The translations under genes and the position numbers were made by a program. From positions 1 to 44,884 of the forward strand of contig CAMWXB010000034.1 in NCBI GenBank assembly GCA_947178125.1: a stretch of DNA of 44,884 nt, in the 5' to 3' direction. Every line of letters begins with the position of its first letter. The first letter of the stretch is position 1. Shown here piece after piece: positions 34,569 through 42,692 of this stretch. The notes under the pieces are model-generated. The model did not search any database. It had not been told where the DNA came from and saw only the letters and a program-made list of their open reading frames with translations. The DNA comes from an uncultured Lachnospiraceae bacterium (GTDB taxonomy: Bacteria > Bacillota > Clostridia > Lachnospirales > Lachnospiraceae).

Positions 34569-35369
34569 ATGAAGATCAGAATAAAATTTGCAAAATACGG
34601 CGTTATGAAGTTTATCGGGCATCTGGATGTGATGCGCTTTTTCCAGAAGGCGATCCGCAGGGCGGATATTGATATCCGCTATTCGGAAGGTTTCAGCCCG
34701 CATCCGGTCATGTCTTTTGCGGCGCCCCTCGGTGTCGGTATGGAAAGCAAAGGGGAATACCTCGATATCGAAGTGCTGTCCATGACATCGGAGGATGAAA
34801 TGAAGAATGCGCTGAACCGGGCGATGACAGAAGGAATTTCGGTACTGTCGGTAACAGTGCTGCCCGATACAGCGAAGAACGCGATGGCGAGCGTAGCTGC
34901 AGCAAGATATCAGCTCGCATACCATATGGAAGGAACGGAAGAATGCCCGGAGAATGTATCGAAAGAGCGCCTGTGCCGATTCCCAATCGATCATATAGAA
35001 GAAAAGCTTGCCGCTTTTTATGCGAAAGAGCGGATTCCGGTCACGAAAAAGACCAAAAAAGGAGAGCGGGAACTGGATTTGAAACCGGGTATTTTTGAAC
35101 TGAAGATAGAAGAAGTTCCTCATCCGTTCGAAAACGACGGAAAGACGTATCAGGTAATATCCATGCTGGTAGATGCGAGCAGCAGCGGCAATATCAAGCC
35201 GGCTATGGTATTCGATGCCTTCTGTCAGGACTGTATGGCATCCCTTCCGCCGTATTCCTGCCAGATCACGAGAATCGATACGCTGACAAACCTTGCCGCA
35301 GAAGGCGAGGTACCGGTATTCGTGCCGTTAGATAAGTGCGAGAAGGGAATGAAGATTTCTACTTTATAG
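34569..35369 (+). CDS. TIGR03936/DUF2344 radical-SAM-associated protein
   Basis: The product has 266 residues. The start at 34569 lies 18 nt after the previous stop. It has the family opening RIKFAKYGVMKFIGHLDVMRFFQKAIRRADI and YSEGFSPHPVMSFAAPLGVG. In some bacteria this domain is fused to the C terminus of the TIGR03960 protein, which supports partnership of the two gene products. It has no membrane segment or cofactor motif. It is probably an RNA- or substrate-binding subunit. Confidence 0.88.
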   Translation: MKIRIKFAKYGVMKFIGHLDVMRFFQKAIRRADIDIRYSEGFSPHPVMSFAAPLGVGMESKGEYLDIEVLSMTSEDEMKNALNRAMTEGISVLSVTVLPDTAKNAMASVAAARYQLAYHMEGTEECPENVSKERLCRFPIDHIEEKLAAFYAKERIPVTKKTKKGERELDLKPGIFELKIEEVPHPFENDGKTYQVISMLVDASSSGNIKPAMVFDAFCQDCMASLPPYSCQITRIDTLTNLAAEGEVPVFVPLDKCEKGMKISTL

Positions 35370-35400
35370 ACTGTTTGTGCCGCCGGGAGGAAGATTTATT

Positions 35401-36618
35401 ATGGCAGAAATGGAGAAAGGCAAAATCTTAATACTGGAATTTCAGAACAAGCTGCTCACCATGCTGATACGGCACAACCGTATCGTGGAAATCCGGGCGG
35501 AGAGCGTGGAAGAAGAGGCCTGTAAGATTGGGAATATTTATGTAGGAAAAATACAGAATGTGTCGGCCAATATCGGAGCAGCCTTTGTCGAAATCCAAAA
35601 GGGCGTTATGACATTTCTGCCGCTTTCCGAGGTAAAGAATGCCGTATTGACGAACCGGAAGCCTGACGGTACTTTAAAAGCCGGAGACGAACTTCTTGTG
35701 CAGCTTGTAAGGGAGCCTCTCAAGACCAAACAGGCGGGTGTCTCGACCACATTATCCTTAGCCGGTTCTTATGCGGTGATCGAATATCATAAAAGTGCAT
35801 CCGGCGGTGCCCGCAGAGAAGAAGGCGTAAGAGTGTCTTCCAAAATGAGCAAAAAATATCGCCATATCTATAAAGAACTGGAACCGCTTCAGGAAATCGC
35901 GAAACACTTTTCCATGGTCATCCGTACCAATGCGGACGGACTGGAAGATGTGTCTGTTGTTACCGCGGAAGCACAGTCACTGGCGGACAGAATGGCGCAT
36001 ATTCTGGAAATCGGTGACAAACGGCTCTGTTTCAGCTGCCTGCATCGCGGCGAGCCGGAATATCTTTCTTTTGTGAAAAACTGCTATCAGTTTGAATATG
36101 ACGAAATTGTTACCGACCGGAAAGAAATTTATGAAACGCTTTTGGCGGATGGAAGGTTTTCTCCCGATGATATACGGTATTATGAAGATTCCATGCTGCC
36201 GCTTTATAAGTTATATTCCATTGAAACAAAGATATCCGAATTGCTTTCCCGCAGAGTCTGGCTGAAATCCGGTGCATATCTTGTCATTGAGCAGACGGAG
36301 GCCCTGGTGGCAATCGATGTGAATACGGGGAAATACGAAGCCGGGAAGAAGAAGGAAGAAACTTATCTGAAGATCAACCTGGAAGCGGCAAAAGCAATTG
36401 CCGATGCGCTGCGTGCAAGAAATCTTTCCGGAATGATTCTTGTCGATTTCATCAACATGCAGAAAAAAGAACATGATGCACGCTTAATGGAAGCGATGAA
36501 GACTTTTCTTGCAAAAGATTCCGTCCCCGCTTATGTGGTGGACATTACGGGACTTGGCCTGATGGAGATCACACGGAAGAAAAAAAACAAATCATTTGCA
36601 GAGCAGATGTCAGAATGA
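35401..36618 (+). CDS. rng: ribonuclease G/E family protein
   Basis: The product has 405 residues. GGGAGG precedes ATG 35401. The S1 RNA-binding domain is at about 30-120 (NIYVGKIQNVSANIGAAFVEI) and the 5'-sensor/RNase H-like region is in the middle. The catalytic magnesium residues are D306 (AIDVNTGK) and D349 (LVDFINM), 43 residues apart as in RNase E (D303/D346). It ends at GLGLMEITRKKKNKSFAEQM. At this point other members continue into the CPxCxG zinc-link; here the stop comes first. Without the zinc link, tetramer formation as in RNase E would need another contact. It would process mRNA or rRNA precursors. Confidence 0.9.
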   Translation: MAEMEKGKILILEFQNKLLTMLIRHNRIVEIRAESVEEEACKIGNIYVGKIQNVSANIGAAFVEIQKGVMTFLPLSEVKNAVLTNRKPDGTLKAGDELLVQLVREPLKTKQAGVSTTLSLAGSYAVIEYHKSASGGARREEGVRVSSKMSKKYRHIYKELEPLQEIAKHFSMVIRTNADGLEDVSVVTAEAQSLADRMAHILEIGDKRLCFSCLHRGEPEYLSFVKNCYQFEYDEIVTDRKEIYETLLADGRFSPDDIRYYEDSMLPLYKLYSIETKISELLSRRVWLKSGAYLVIEQTEALVAIDVNTGKYEAGKKKEETYLKINLEAAKAIADALRARNLSGMILVDFINMQKKEHDARLMEAMKTFLAKDSVPAYVVDITGLGLMEITRKKKNKSFAEQMSE

Positions 36619-36667
36619 CGTTCTGGAAGCGGTATGGAATCTCGAAGAGAAAGGGCATGGGAAAAGC
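36611..36667 (+). promoter_or_regulatory. degenerate leader-element-like sequence (Nudix gene)
   Basis: Stem CAGAA/TTCTG (36611-36625) has the rng stop codon in its loop. TCTCGAAGAGAAAGGGCATGG follows, then GAAAAGC and ATG. The tail matches the repeated element; the rest is weak. Confidence 0.35.
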
Positions 36668-37222
36668 ATGAAATTATTGCGATTACAAAAGGTAAAAGAC
36701 GGAAAGTATCTGAAAAATTATGAACTGACCTATCTGAATAAAAAGGGAAAAGAGAAGGTATATGAAATTGTCAGCCGGAACGATATTCCGGATAAGGAGT
36801 CTATCGGGAAACGCGTCAGCGGCGTTTCCATTGTGGCCTGTTGCGGGGATAGAATGCTGCTTCTTCGGGAATTTCGGATGGGCGTTAATCACGATGTTTA
36901 CAACCTCTGTGCCGGTATGATAGAAGAGGGCGAGTCCATTGAGGAATGTATCCAGCGGGAATTATATGAAGAAACAGGACTGCAGGTGAAGAAGATTCGA
37001 CAGATTTTAAAGCCTTCCTTTGCAGCAGTCGCTTTTTCGGATGTCAAGACGCAGATCGCGTTTGTAGAAGTGGAAGGCGCGTTTGAGGACCATACGTCCG
37101 AGAATGAAATGATAGAAGCGAAGTTCTATACAAAAGAAGAGGTCAGAGAACTGCTGGAAACGGAAGAGTTCAGCTCAAGAGCACAGATAGCGGCGTATTT
37201 TTTTGCTATGGAGGAAGCGTAA
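36668..37222 (+). CDS. Nudix hydrolase, ADP-ribose pyrophosphatase type
   Basis: The product has 184 residues from MKLLRLQKVKDGKYLKNYEL. A perfect Nudix box G-x5-E-x7-REUxEExGU is present as GMIEEGESIEECIQREL then YEETGL. The upstream region with VSIVACCGDRMLLLREFRMGVN is typical of ADP-ribose or related nucleoside-diphosphate-sugar pyrophosphatases (NudF/YqkG type). It hydrolyses such compounds to monophosphates; the exact substrate is unknown. The next gene starts right after its stop, with the site inside its last codons. Confidence 0.9.
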   Translation: MKLLRLQKVKDGKYLKNYELTYLNKKGKEKVYEIVSRNDIPDKESIGKRVSGVSIVACCGDRMLLLREFRMGVNHDVYNLCAGMIEEGESIEECIQRELYEETGLQVKKIRQILKPSFAAVAFSDVKTQIAFVEVEGAFEDHTSENEMIEAKFYTKEEVRELLETEEFSSRAQIAAYFFAMEEA

Positions 37223-39217
37223 ATGAATGAAAATCTGTCTTTATGGAAGCGATGGATTGAAGAAAATCGGGGAAAAGTATCATTTGCTGTTTCTCTTGGA
37301 ATCATACTCCTTTTGGACAGGCTGAAAATAATGACCTTTGATTCGGTAATGCCATATCTTGCCGGAACCGGTATATGGGCCGCATTATGGAGTAAAAAAA
37401 CTTTTTTTCAGAAAAAATGGATGCTTCCGGCCGTAGTATCCGGTGTCGCAATCTGCGTTGATTTGTGTATCGAAGGGTTTTTGGCGGTTTCTCCAAATCC
37501 TGTTGGTATTTTGAAATTTTTGGTCATGTATGGAATCGTACTGCTGATCGTCGGCGGTTTTGGCTTTCAGATACCATCCGAAAAATTTCCCCGAATCATT
37601 CATGTGATCGGCTGCATTTTATTCGGACTTTTTTCCAGTGCGGGAAATTATAGTGTTTTTGAAAAAATTGCTTTGCCGGATAGAACGTTCGTTTTTTTTC
37701 TTTTATTACTGTTATCTTTTTTTTCATGGAGCGTGCTGTTTGGCGGAGCCTTGAACGCCTTTCATTTTCTCGCCGGGAATATGGACTGCCAGCGCAGAAC
37801 GCAGGTTCGCTTCAACATTTTTTTTGTCTGGGGAGGGGTATTTCTCGTTTGCCTTATTTGTTATTTCCCGTACTTTCTAACTTATTATCCGGGCGTCATC
37901 GAGTACGATTCATGGAAACAACTCCAACAGGTTTTCGGAGCGCCATATAAAAATCATCATCCGTGGATTCATACCATGCTCATTAAGGCAGTCTACCATA
38001 TCGGTTTTTCTCTTTTTAAAAGCGAAAACCGCGCTGTTGCCTTATATTCGCTGTGTTCAATGAGCATGCTTGCATTCGCATTTGCGACAAGTATTGCCTG
38101 CCTTTATCGAAAAGGTGTTAAAAAAAGCTGGCTGTTATTTCTGCTGGCGTTTTATGCATTATCTCCGATAAACGGAATGTATTCTATTTCCATGTGGAAG
38201 GATATTCCATTTGCAACTTTTATGCTTCTTTATATTATTCTGTTATATAAACTTGTGGACAATGCCAGACAGCAGCAAAATAGTCTGTTGTATTGGTCCG
38301 CATTTGTGCCGGTAGGATTTCTGGTATGTTTCTTTCGGACGAACGGCCTTTATATGTTCTTGCTGATGATACCGTTCACGATATATCTGTTCAGAAAACG
38401 GTTAAAACCGGCCATTGTATCGCTTTGTATGGTCATTTGTCTGATTGTTGCATATAAAGGCTTCATTCTGCCATATTTTCAAGTGGAGGAGGTTGACCTG
38501 ATAGAATCCCTTTCCATACCGGCACAGCAGATAGCCGCAGCAGTAAGCTATGGCGGTGATATGGCGGAAGAGGATATGCTTCTGTTGGAGGAGATCATCG
38601 ATACAAGCCGGATACCGGAGGCATATCTCGGATCACCAAACTGTTCCGATGCGATTAAAATTCTGGTAAGAGAAACGGATAATCAACAGTATATTGCCGC
38701 ACATAAGGGCAGCTTTCTGCTCCTCTGGCTGCGAACGGGCATCCGTAATCCATACTATTATTTCAAAGCGTATGTGGATGAAACATTTGGTTACTGGTAT
38801 CATAAGGTGCGCGCCTGCAATGTATGGGCTACTTATATATTTGAGGGAGCCGCGGGGCTTGGAATCGAAAGGGAATGTAAAATGCCTGGCAGGTCTGCGA
38901 ATATCATTCCTGCTCTTATTACATGGTACCGGGGACATTTTGATAAATATTTCAGCTGCGGCATTTATATTTATCTTTTGTTGTTCGGTTTCCTGGAAAG
39001 CCTTCGACAGAAAAAAGAAAACTGGTTCGCTGCGATTCCTTTGTTCTGCGTCTGGTTCACCCTGTTGATCTCAACGCCATTATATGCTGATTTACGATAT
39101 ATTTATGCGATTCATGCAACATTACCATTTGTTATGATCATACTTTTTCTAAAGGATGCGGATCGCGAAGCGAAAAATTTAAGTCCAGATATTGACAAAT
39201 CCGTTCAGAAAGGATAA
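37223..39217 (+). CDS. large multi-pass membrane protein, DUF6020/GT-C-like
   Basis: The product has 664 residues with about 14 hydrophobic segments. After the fifth or sixth segment comes a conserved loop YYPGVIEYDSWKQLQQVFG, followed by YKNHHPWIHTMLIKAVYHIG. An acidic residue in the first extracytoplasmic loop and such His/Pro motifs fit the GT-C glycosyltransferase fold, which uses lipid-linked sugars, and I recall the same loop in DUF6020 proteins. The C-terminal loop includes TSRIPEAYLGSPNCSDAIKIL and GIRNPYYYFKAY. The substrate is unknown. ATG follows the Nudix stop directly. Its last codons contain the rplU promoter. Confidence 0.75.
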   Translation: MNENLSLWKRWIEENRGKVSFAVSLGIILLLDRLKIMTFDSVMPYLAGTGIWAALWSKKTFFQKKWMLPAVVSGVAICVDLCIEGFLAVSPNPVGILKFLVMYGIVLLIVGGFGFQIPSEKFPRIIHVIGCILFGLFSSAGNYSVFEKIALPDRTFVFFLLLLLSFFSWSVLFGGALNAFHFLAGNMDCQRRTQVRFNIFFVWGGVFLVCLICYFPYFLTYYPGVIEYDSWKQLQQVFGAPYKNHHPWIHTMLIKAVYHIGFSLFKSENRAVALYSLCSMSMLAFAFATSIACLYRKGVKKSWLLFLLAFYALSPINGMYSISMWKDIPFATFMLLYIILLYKLVDNARQQQNSLLYWSAFVPVGFLVCFFRTNGLYMFLLMIPFTIYLFRKRLKPAIVSLCMVICLIVAYKGFILPYFQVEEVDLIESLSIPAQQIAAAVSYGGDMAEEDMLLLEEIIDTSRIPEAYLGSPNCSDAIKILVRETDNQQYIAAHKGSFLLLWLRTGIRNPYYYFKAYVDETFGYWYHKVRACNVWATYIFEGAAGLGIERECKMPGRSANIIPALITWYRGHFDKYFSCGIYIYLLLFGFLESLRQKKENWFAAIPLFCVWFTLLISTPLYADLRYIYAIHATLPFVMIILFLKDADREAKNLSPDIDKSVQKG

Positions 39218-39220
39218 AAT
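39192..39220 (+). promoter_or_regulatory. promoter of the rplU-prp-rpmA operon
   Basis: TTGACA (39192-39197) and TAAAAT (39215-39220) with a 17-nt spacer, overlapping the 3' end and stop codon of the DUF6020-like gene. Confidence 0.8.
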
Positions 39221-39227
39221 AATTGAG

Positions 39228-39337
39228 TATGCCGCACAACGAGGTATAAGTATGCCGATGTGATACCAGATCGGGTGTCCGGGCATCACCGAAGCTGGCG
39301 AGTAAATGAACGTATGTTCATGAATAGGAGGTGCCAT
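39228..39337 (+). ncRNA. L21 leader (ribosomal-protein leader RNA)
   Basis: The sequence between promoter and rplU is rich in pairing: GATACC/GGGTGTC, an outer CCAG/CTGG, and ATGAAC-GTAT-GTTCAT (39306-39321) just before AGGAGG. The position and the GAGGTATAAGTATGCCGATG segment fit the Firmicutes L21 leader that lets L21 control its own operon. The assignment rests on position and folding, not a covariance search. Confidence 0.6.
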
Positions 39338-39643
39338 ATGTACGCAATTATTGCAACAGGTGGAAAACAGTATAAAGTTTCCGAAGGCGATATCATCAGA
39401 GTTGAGAAACTTGATGCGGAAGTAGGAGCTGCTGTTACATTTGACCAGGTAGTCGCAGTCAGTGATAAAGAACTGAAAGTTGCAGGCGATGTTGCAGGCG
39501 CAACTGTATCCGGAACGGTTATGGAACAGGGACGCGGCCGCAAAGTCATCGTTTACAAGTATAAGAGAAAAACAGGCTATCATAAGAAAAATGGTCATAG
39601 ACAAGCATACACTCAGGTAAAAATTGACAAGATTAACGCTTAA
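39338..39643 (+). CDS. rplU: 50S ribosomal protein L21
   Basis: The product has 101 residues, opening MYAIIATGGKQYKVSEGD and ending in KRKTGYHKKNGHRQAYTQVKI, the diagnostic C terminus that contacts 23S rRNA. Length is standard. The start at 39338 follows AGGAGG at 39326-39331. It is first gene of the conserved rplU-prp-rpmA operon. Confidence 0.98.
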   Translation: MYAIIATGGKQYKVSEGDIIRVEKLDAEVGAAVTFDQVVAVSDKELKVAGDVAGATVSGTVMEQGRGRKVIVYKYKRKTGYHKKNGHRQAYTQVKIDKINA

Positions 39644-39706
39644 TCAGATTAATATTTAATCTATTAACGCATAATTTGCCGGACTGATAATGCTTAAAGG
39701 TGTGAA

Positions 39707-40036
39707 ATGACAAATATAACATTTCATAAAACGAAGGCAGGAGAATACCAGGATTTTATATGCAGCGGACATGCAGGATTTGGCAGTTATGGTAAAGACA
39801 TCGTATGCGCGTCGATTTCTGTCCTTGTGATCAATACGATCAATTCACTGGAAGAAATCGTACACGAGAAGATTACGGTGGATACCGACGAAAAACGCGG
39901 TCTGATCGTATGCAGATTTGAAAGACCTTTGCAGGAAACTTCAAAGGTACTGGTAGATTCCCTTGTACTTGGACTTTCCCAGATTGCAGCGCAATATGGG
40001 GGAAAATACTGTAAACTGGAATTTGAGGAGGTGTAA
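39707..40036 (+). CDS. prp: ribosomal-processing cysteine protease Prp
   Basis: The product has 109 residues. The catalytic pair is His in CSGHAGF and Cys in [10 protein letters not shown], with the family end [13 protein letters not shown]. Prp (YsxB) cuts the N-terminal extension from L27 before it joins the ribosome. The next gene encodes an L27 with precisely such an extension. AAAGGTGTG precedes the ATG. Confidence 0.95.
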   Translation: MTNITFHKTKAGEYQDFICSGHAGFGSYGKDIVCASISVLVINTINSLEEIVHEKITVDTDEKRGLIVCRFERPLQETSKVLVDSLVLGLSQIAAQYGGKYCKLEFEEV

Positions 40037-40040
40037 TACC

Positions 40041-40328
40041 ATGTTGAATATGAACCTTCAATTTTTTGCACATAAGAAAGGTGTCGGTTCTACCAAGAAC
40101 GGTAGAGATTCCGAGGCGAAGAGATTAGGTGCAAAAAGAGCTGACGGACAATTTGTAAAAGCAGGAAATATTTTGTACAGACAGCGCGGGACCAAGATTC
40201 ATCCGGGTACGAACGTTGGCATCGGTGGGGATGATACATTGTTCGCACTGGTTGACGGTGTTCTTCGATTTGAGAGAAAAGGAAGAGATAAAAAACAAGC
40301 TTCCGTATATCCTGTAGAGAAGAATTAA
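40041..40328 (+). CDS. rpmA: 50S ribosomal protein L27 with cleavable N-terminal extension
   Basis: The product has 95 residues. ATG at 40041 follows GAGGTG in the end of prp. It begins [20 protein letters not shown]: in Firmicutes Prp cleaves after the NLQFF segment, leaving AHKKG as the mature N terminus near the peptidyl-transferase centre. The rest ([30 protein letters not shown]) is standard L27. Confidence 0.97.
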   Translation: MLNMNLQFFAHKKGVGSTKNGRDSEAKRLGAKRADGQFVKAGNILYRQRGTKIHPGTNVGIGGDDTLFALVDGVLRFERKGRDKKQASVYPVEKN

Positions 40329-40335
40329 TGAATCG

Positions 40336-40375
40336 GGCTTCAAACATGGCGTAATGTTTGGAGCCTTTTTTTCAA
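40336..40375 (+). terminator. rho-independent terminator of the rplU operon
   Basis: GGCTTCAAACAT pairs with ATGTTTGGAGCC around GGCGTA, followed by TTTTTTTCAATCTT. Confidence 0.88.
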
Positions 40376-40385
40376 TCTTGTTATT

Positions 40386-40425
40386 CCCCTTCCAAGACAG
40401 GGGACAAAGAAAGGCATGGTCCAAT
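40386..40425 (+). promoter_or_regulatory. shortened dispersed leader element (obg)
   Basis: Stem CCCCT/AGGGG (40386-40403), then ACAAAGAAAGGCATGG and TCCAAT before ATG. It resembles the tail of the full elements; the CGCAG core is absent. Confidence 0.4.
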
Positions 40426-41718
40426 ATGTTTGCAGATCGCGCAAAAATTTATGTAAGAAGTGGAAAAGGCGGCGACGGACACGTTTCCTTCCGGCGTGAA
40501 AAATATGTACCGAACGGCGGGCCTGACGGCGGCGACGGTGGCAATGGCGGAAACGTTTATTTTGTTGTAGATGAGGGCTTAAATACCCTGACGGATTTCC
40601 GTCATATTCGGAAATACTGCGCAGGAAATGGTGCAGAAGGCGGAAAACGCAATTGTGCAGGCAAAAACGGTGAGGATATTGTCATCAAAGTGCCTGCCGG
40701 AACTGTTATCCGGGAAGCTGAGAGCGGAAAAGTCATTGCGGATATGTCCGGCGATAATCGGAAGGTATTGCTGTTAAAAGGCGGCAGAGGCGGAAGCGGC
40801 AACCAGCATTACGCGACAAGCAAAATGCAGGCGCCCAAATATGCACAGCCTGGACAACCGGCTATGGAACTTGATCTGCTGTTGGAATTAAAGGTCATTG
40901 CGGATGTCGGATTAGTCGGTTTTCCAAATGTAGGAAAATCCACCTTTTTATCCAAAGTCACGAATGCCAGGCCGAAGATTGCCAATTATCATTTTACAAC
41001 GCTGAATCCCCATCTGGGAGTCGTTGACCTGGAAGATGCCAAAGGGTTTGTCATTGCGGATATTCCGGGACTGATCGAAGGCGCTTCGGAAGGTGTCGGG
41101 CTGGGACATGAGTTCCTTCGTCATATCGAACGGACAAAGGTCATCATTCATATCGTGGATGCGGCAGGGACAGAAGGCCGTGACCCTGTGGAAGATATTT
41201 ATGCGATTAACCGCGAGTTAGAGGCATATAATCCGGAAATTGCGAAAAGACCACAGCTCATTGCTGCCAATAAGACCGATATGATTTATCCAGACGCAGA
41301 GGAAGACCCTGTTTCACGCATTCGGACGGAATTTGAGCCAAAGGGCATTCCGGTCTATCCGATATCCGCTATCAGCGGTGACGGTCTGCGGGAGCTTCTT
41401 TATGCTGTACAGAATCAGTTAGACGGCATGAGCAGCGAGCCTGTTGTCTTTGCGCAGGAATATGTGCCAGAGGAATATCAGAGTGCACAACATGAACCGT
41501 TTACGGTCGAGTATGATGCTGAAAATGATGAATATGTCGTAGAAGGTCCCCGTATCGAAAAAATGCTTTCCTATACAAATCTGGATTCCGAAAAAGGATT
41601 CCGTTTCTTCCAGAATTTCCTGAAAGAAAATGGTATTTTGAAGGAATTGGAAGAACTCGGTATTGAGGAAGGCAGTACGGTCAGAATGTATGGACTTTCA
41701 TTTGATTATTATAAATAA
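40426..41718 (+). CDS. obgE: GTPase Obg (CgtA)
   Basis: The product has 430 residues from MFADRAKIYVRSGKGGDGHV. The glycine-rich Obg fold spans 1-158 (FRREKYVPNGGPDGGDGGNG). The G domain at about 159-330 has GFPNVGKSTFLSKVTNA (G1), DIPGLIEGASEGVGLGHEFL (G3) and ANKTDM (G4). The C-terminal OCT domain, about 345-430, is typical of Gram-positive Obg (FTVEYDAENDEYVVEG). It works in 50S assembly and (p)ppGpp-linked growth control; in Bacillus it is also needed for sporulation onset. The start was chosen by family alignment. Confidence 0.96.
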   Translation: MFADRAKIYVRSGKGGDGHVSFRREKYVPNGGPDGGDGGNGGNVYFVVDEGLNTLTDFRHIRKYCAGNGAEGGKRNCAGKNGEDIVIKVPAGTVIREAESGKVIADMSGDNRKVLLLKGGRGGSGNQHYATSKMQAPKYAQPGQPAMELDLLLELKVIADVGLVGFPNVGKSTFLSKVTNARPKIANYHFTTLNPHLGVVDLEDAKGFVIADIPGLIEGASEGVGLGHEFLRHIERTKVIIHIVDAAGTEGRDPVEDIYAINRELEAYNPEIAKRPQLIAANKTDMIYPDAEEDPVSRIRTEFEPKGIPVYPISAISGDGLRELLYAVQNQLDGMSSEPVVFAQEYVPEEYQSAQHEPFTVEYDAENDEYVVEGPRIEKMLSYTNLDSEKGFRFFQNFLKENGILKELEELGIEEGSTVRMYGLSFDYYK

Positions 41719-41778
41719 ATGTCCCTTATGGATAATTCATTCTTTACTGAGAGCTGTGAAAGGAGTACAGGTTTAGAA

Positions 41779-42072
41779 ATGACAAGCAAGCAGAGAGCAT
41801 ATTTAAAAAGTCTCGCAAACGGTCTGGACCCCGTTTTTCAAGTCGGGAAATCCAGTCTGACGCCGGAAGTTTCGGAAGCGATCAACGAGGCTTTCAATAC
41901 AAGAGAGTTATTAAAAGTTGCGGTCTTAAAAAATTGTGTGGACGACCCGAAGGAAATCGCGGCTATCGTGGCGGAAAGAACGCATTCTCAAGTCGTTCAG
42001 GTAATCGGGAAAAAAATTATTCTTTATAAACCGGATAAGAAAAATCCAAAGATCATTCTGGAAAAGATATGA
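41779..42072 (+). CDS. yhbY: YhbY family RNA-binding (CRM) protein
   Basis: The product has 97 residues from MTSKQRAYLKSLANGLDPVF, with GKSSLTPEVSEAINEAFNTRELLKV and the GxxG loop region toward VIGKKIILYK. It has a single CRM domain as in YhbY/YqeI, which binds pre-50S particles. AGG lies 7-9 nt upstream of ATG 41779. It overlaps nadD by 4 nt (ATGA). Confidence 0.95.
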   Translation: MTSKQRAYLKSLANGLDPVFQVGKSSLTPEVSEAINEAFNTRELLKVAVLKNCVDDPKEIAAIVAERTHSQVVQVIGKKIILYKPDKKNPKIILEKI

Positions 42073-42692
42073 AGCATTTGAAGAAAACAGGAATCATGGG
42101 CGGAACCTTTAATCCGATTCATATGGGGCATCTCATCATTGCTGAAACAGCAAGAGAGCAGTTTGCGCTTGATGAAGTTCTTTTTCTGCCAAGCGGCGTG
42201 CCTTATATGAAAGATTTTAAAGAGGTGCTGCCCGGAAAGATCAGAATGGAAATGACCGGTCTTGCGATTCGGGAAAATCCTTTTTTTACAGTTTCAGGAA
42301 TGGAAGTCGAGAGAGAAGGGTGCACTTATACCTATGAGACTCTGGAAATTCTTCGGGAGCAGAATCCCGATACGGAATACTATTTTATTCTGGGCGCGGA
42401 CAGTCTGTGGATGATAGAGAACTGGAAGAATCCCGAACGGATTTTTGCGGCCTGTCATATTCTTGCGGCAGTGCGGGATGAGAAAGCAGCAGAAGATATG
42501 GAAAAACAGGCCGCGCATCTCAAAGAAAAATTTGGAGCGAGCATACTGCTGCTTCAGACCGGCAAAATCGAAATTTCATCATCCATGATCCGTAGTCTGT
42601 GCCGGGAAGGAAAGTCTATCCGCTACCTTGTGCCGGAAGCGGTATATAACTATATTATGAAAAATGGGTTATATGGGGAGTTTGAGGCATGA
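42069..42692 (+). CDS. nadD: nicotinate-nucleotide adenylyltransferase NadD
   Basis: The product has 207 residues. KTGIMGGTFNPIHMGHLIIAE carries the GGTFNPxHxGH ATP site. Also seen are FLPSGVPYMKDFKEV, YYFILGADSLWMIENWKNP (substrate motif) and IEISSSMIRSLCREGKSIRYLVP (the SSTxIR-type motif). It makes deamido-NAD from nicotinate mononucleotide and ATP. It overlaps yhbY and yqeK by 4 nt each, so it is tightly coupled. Confidence 0.96.
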   Translation: MKHLKKTGIMGGTFNPIHMGHLIIAETAREQFALDEVLFLPSGVPYMKDFKEVLPGKIRMEMTGLAIRENPFFTVSGMEVEREGCTYTYETLEILREQNPDTEYYFILGADSLWMIENWKNPERIFAACHILAAVRDEKAAEDMEKQAAHLKEKFGASILLLQTGKIEISSSMIRSLCREGKSIRYLVPEAVYNYIMKNGLYGEFEA

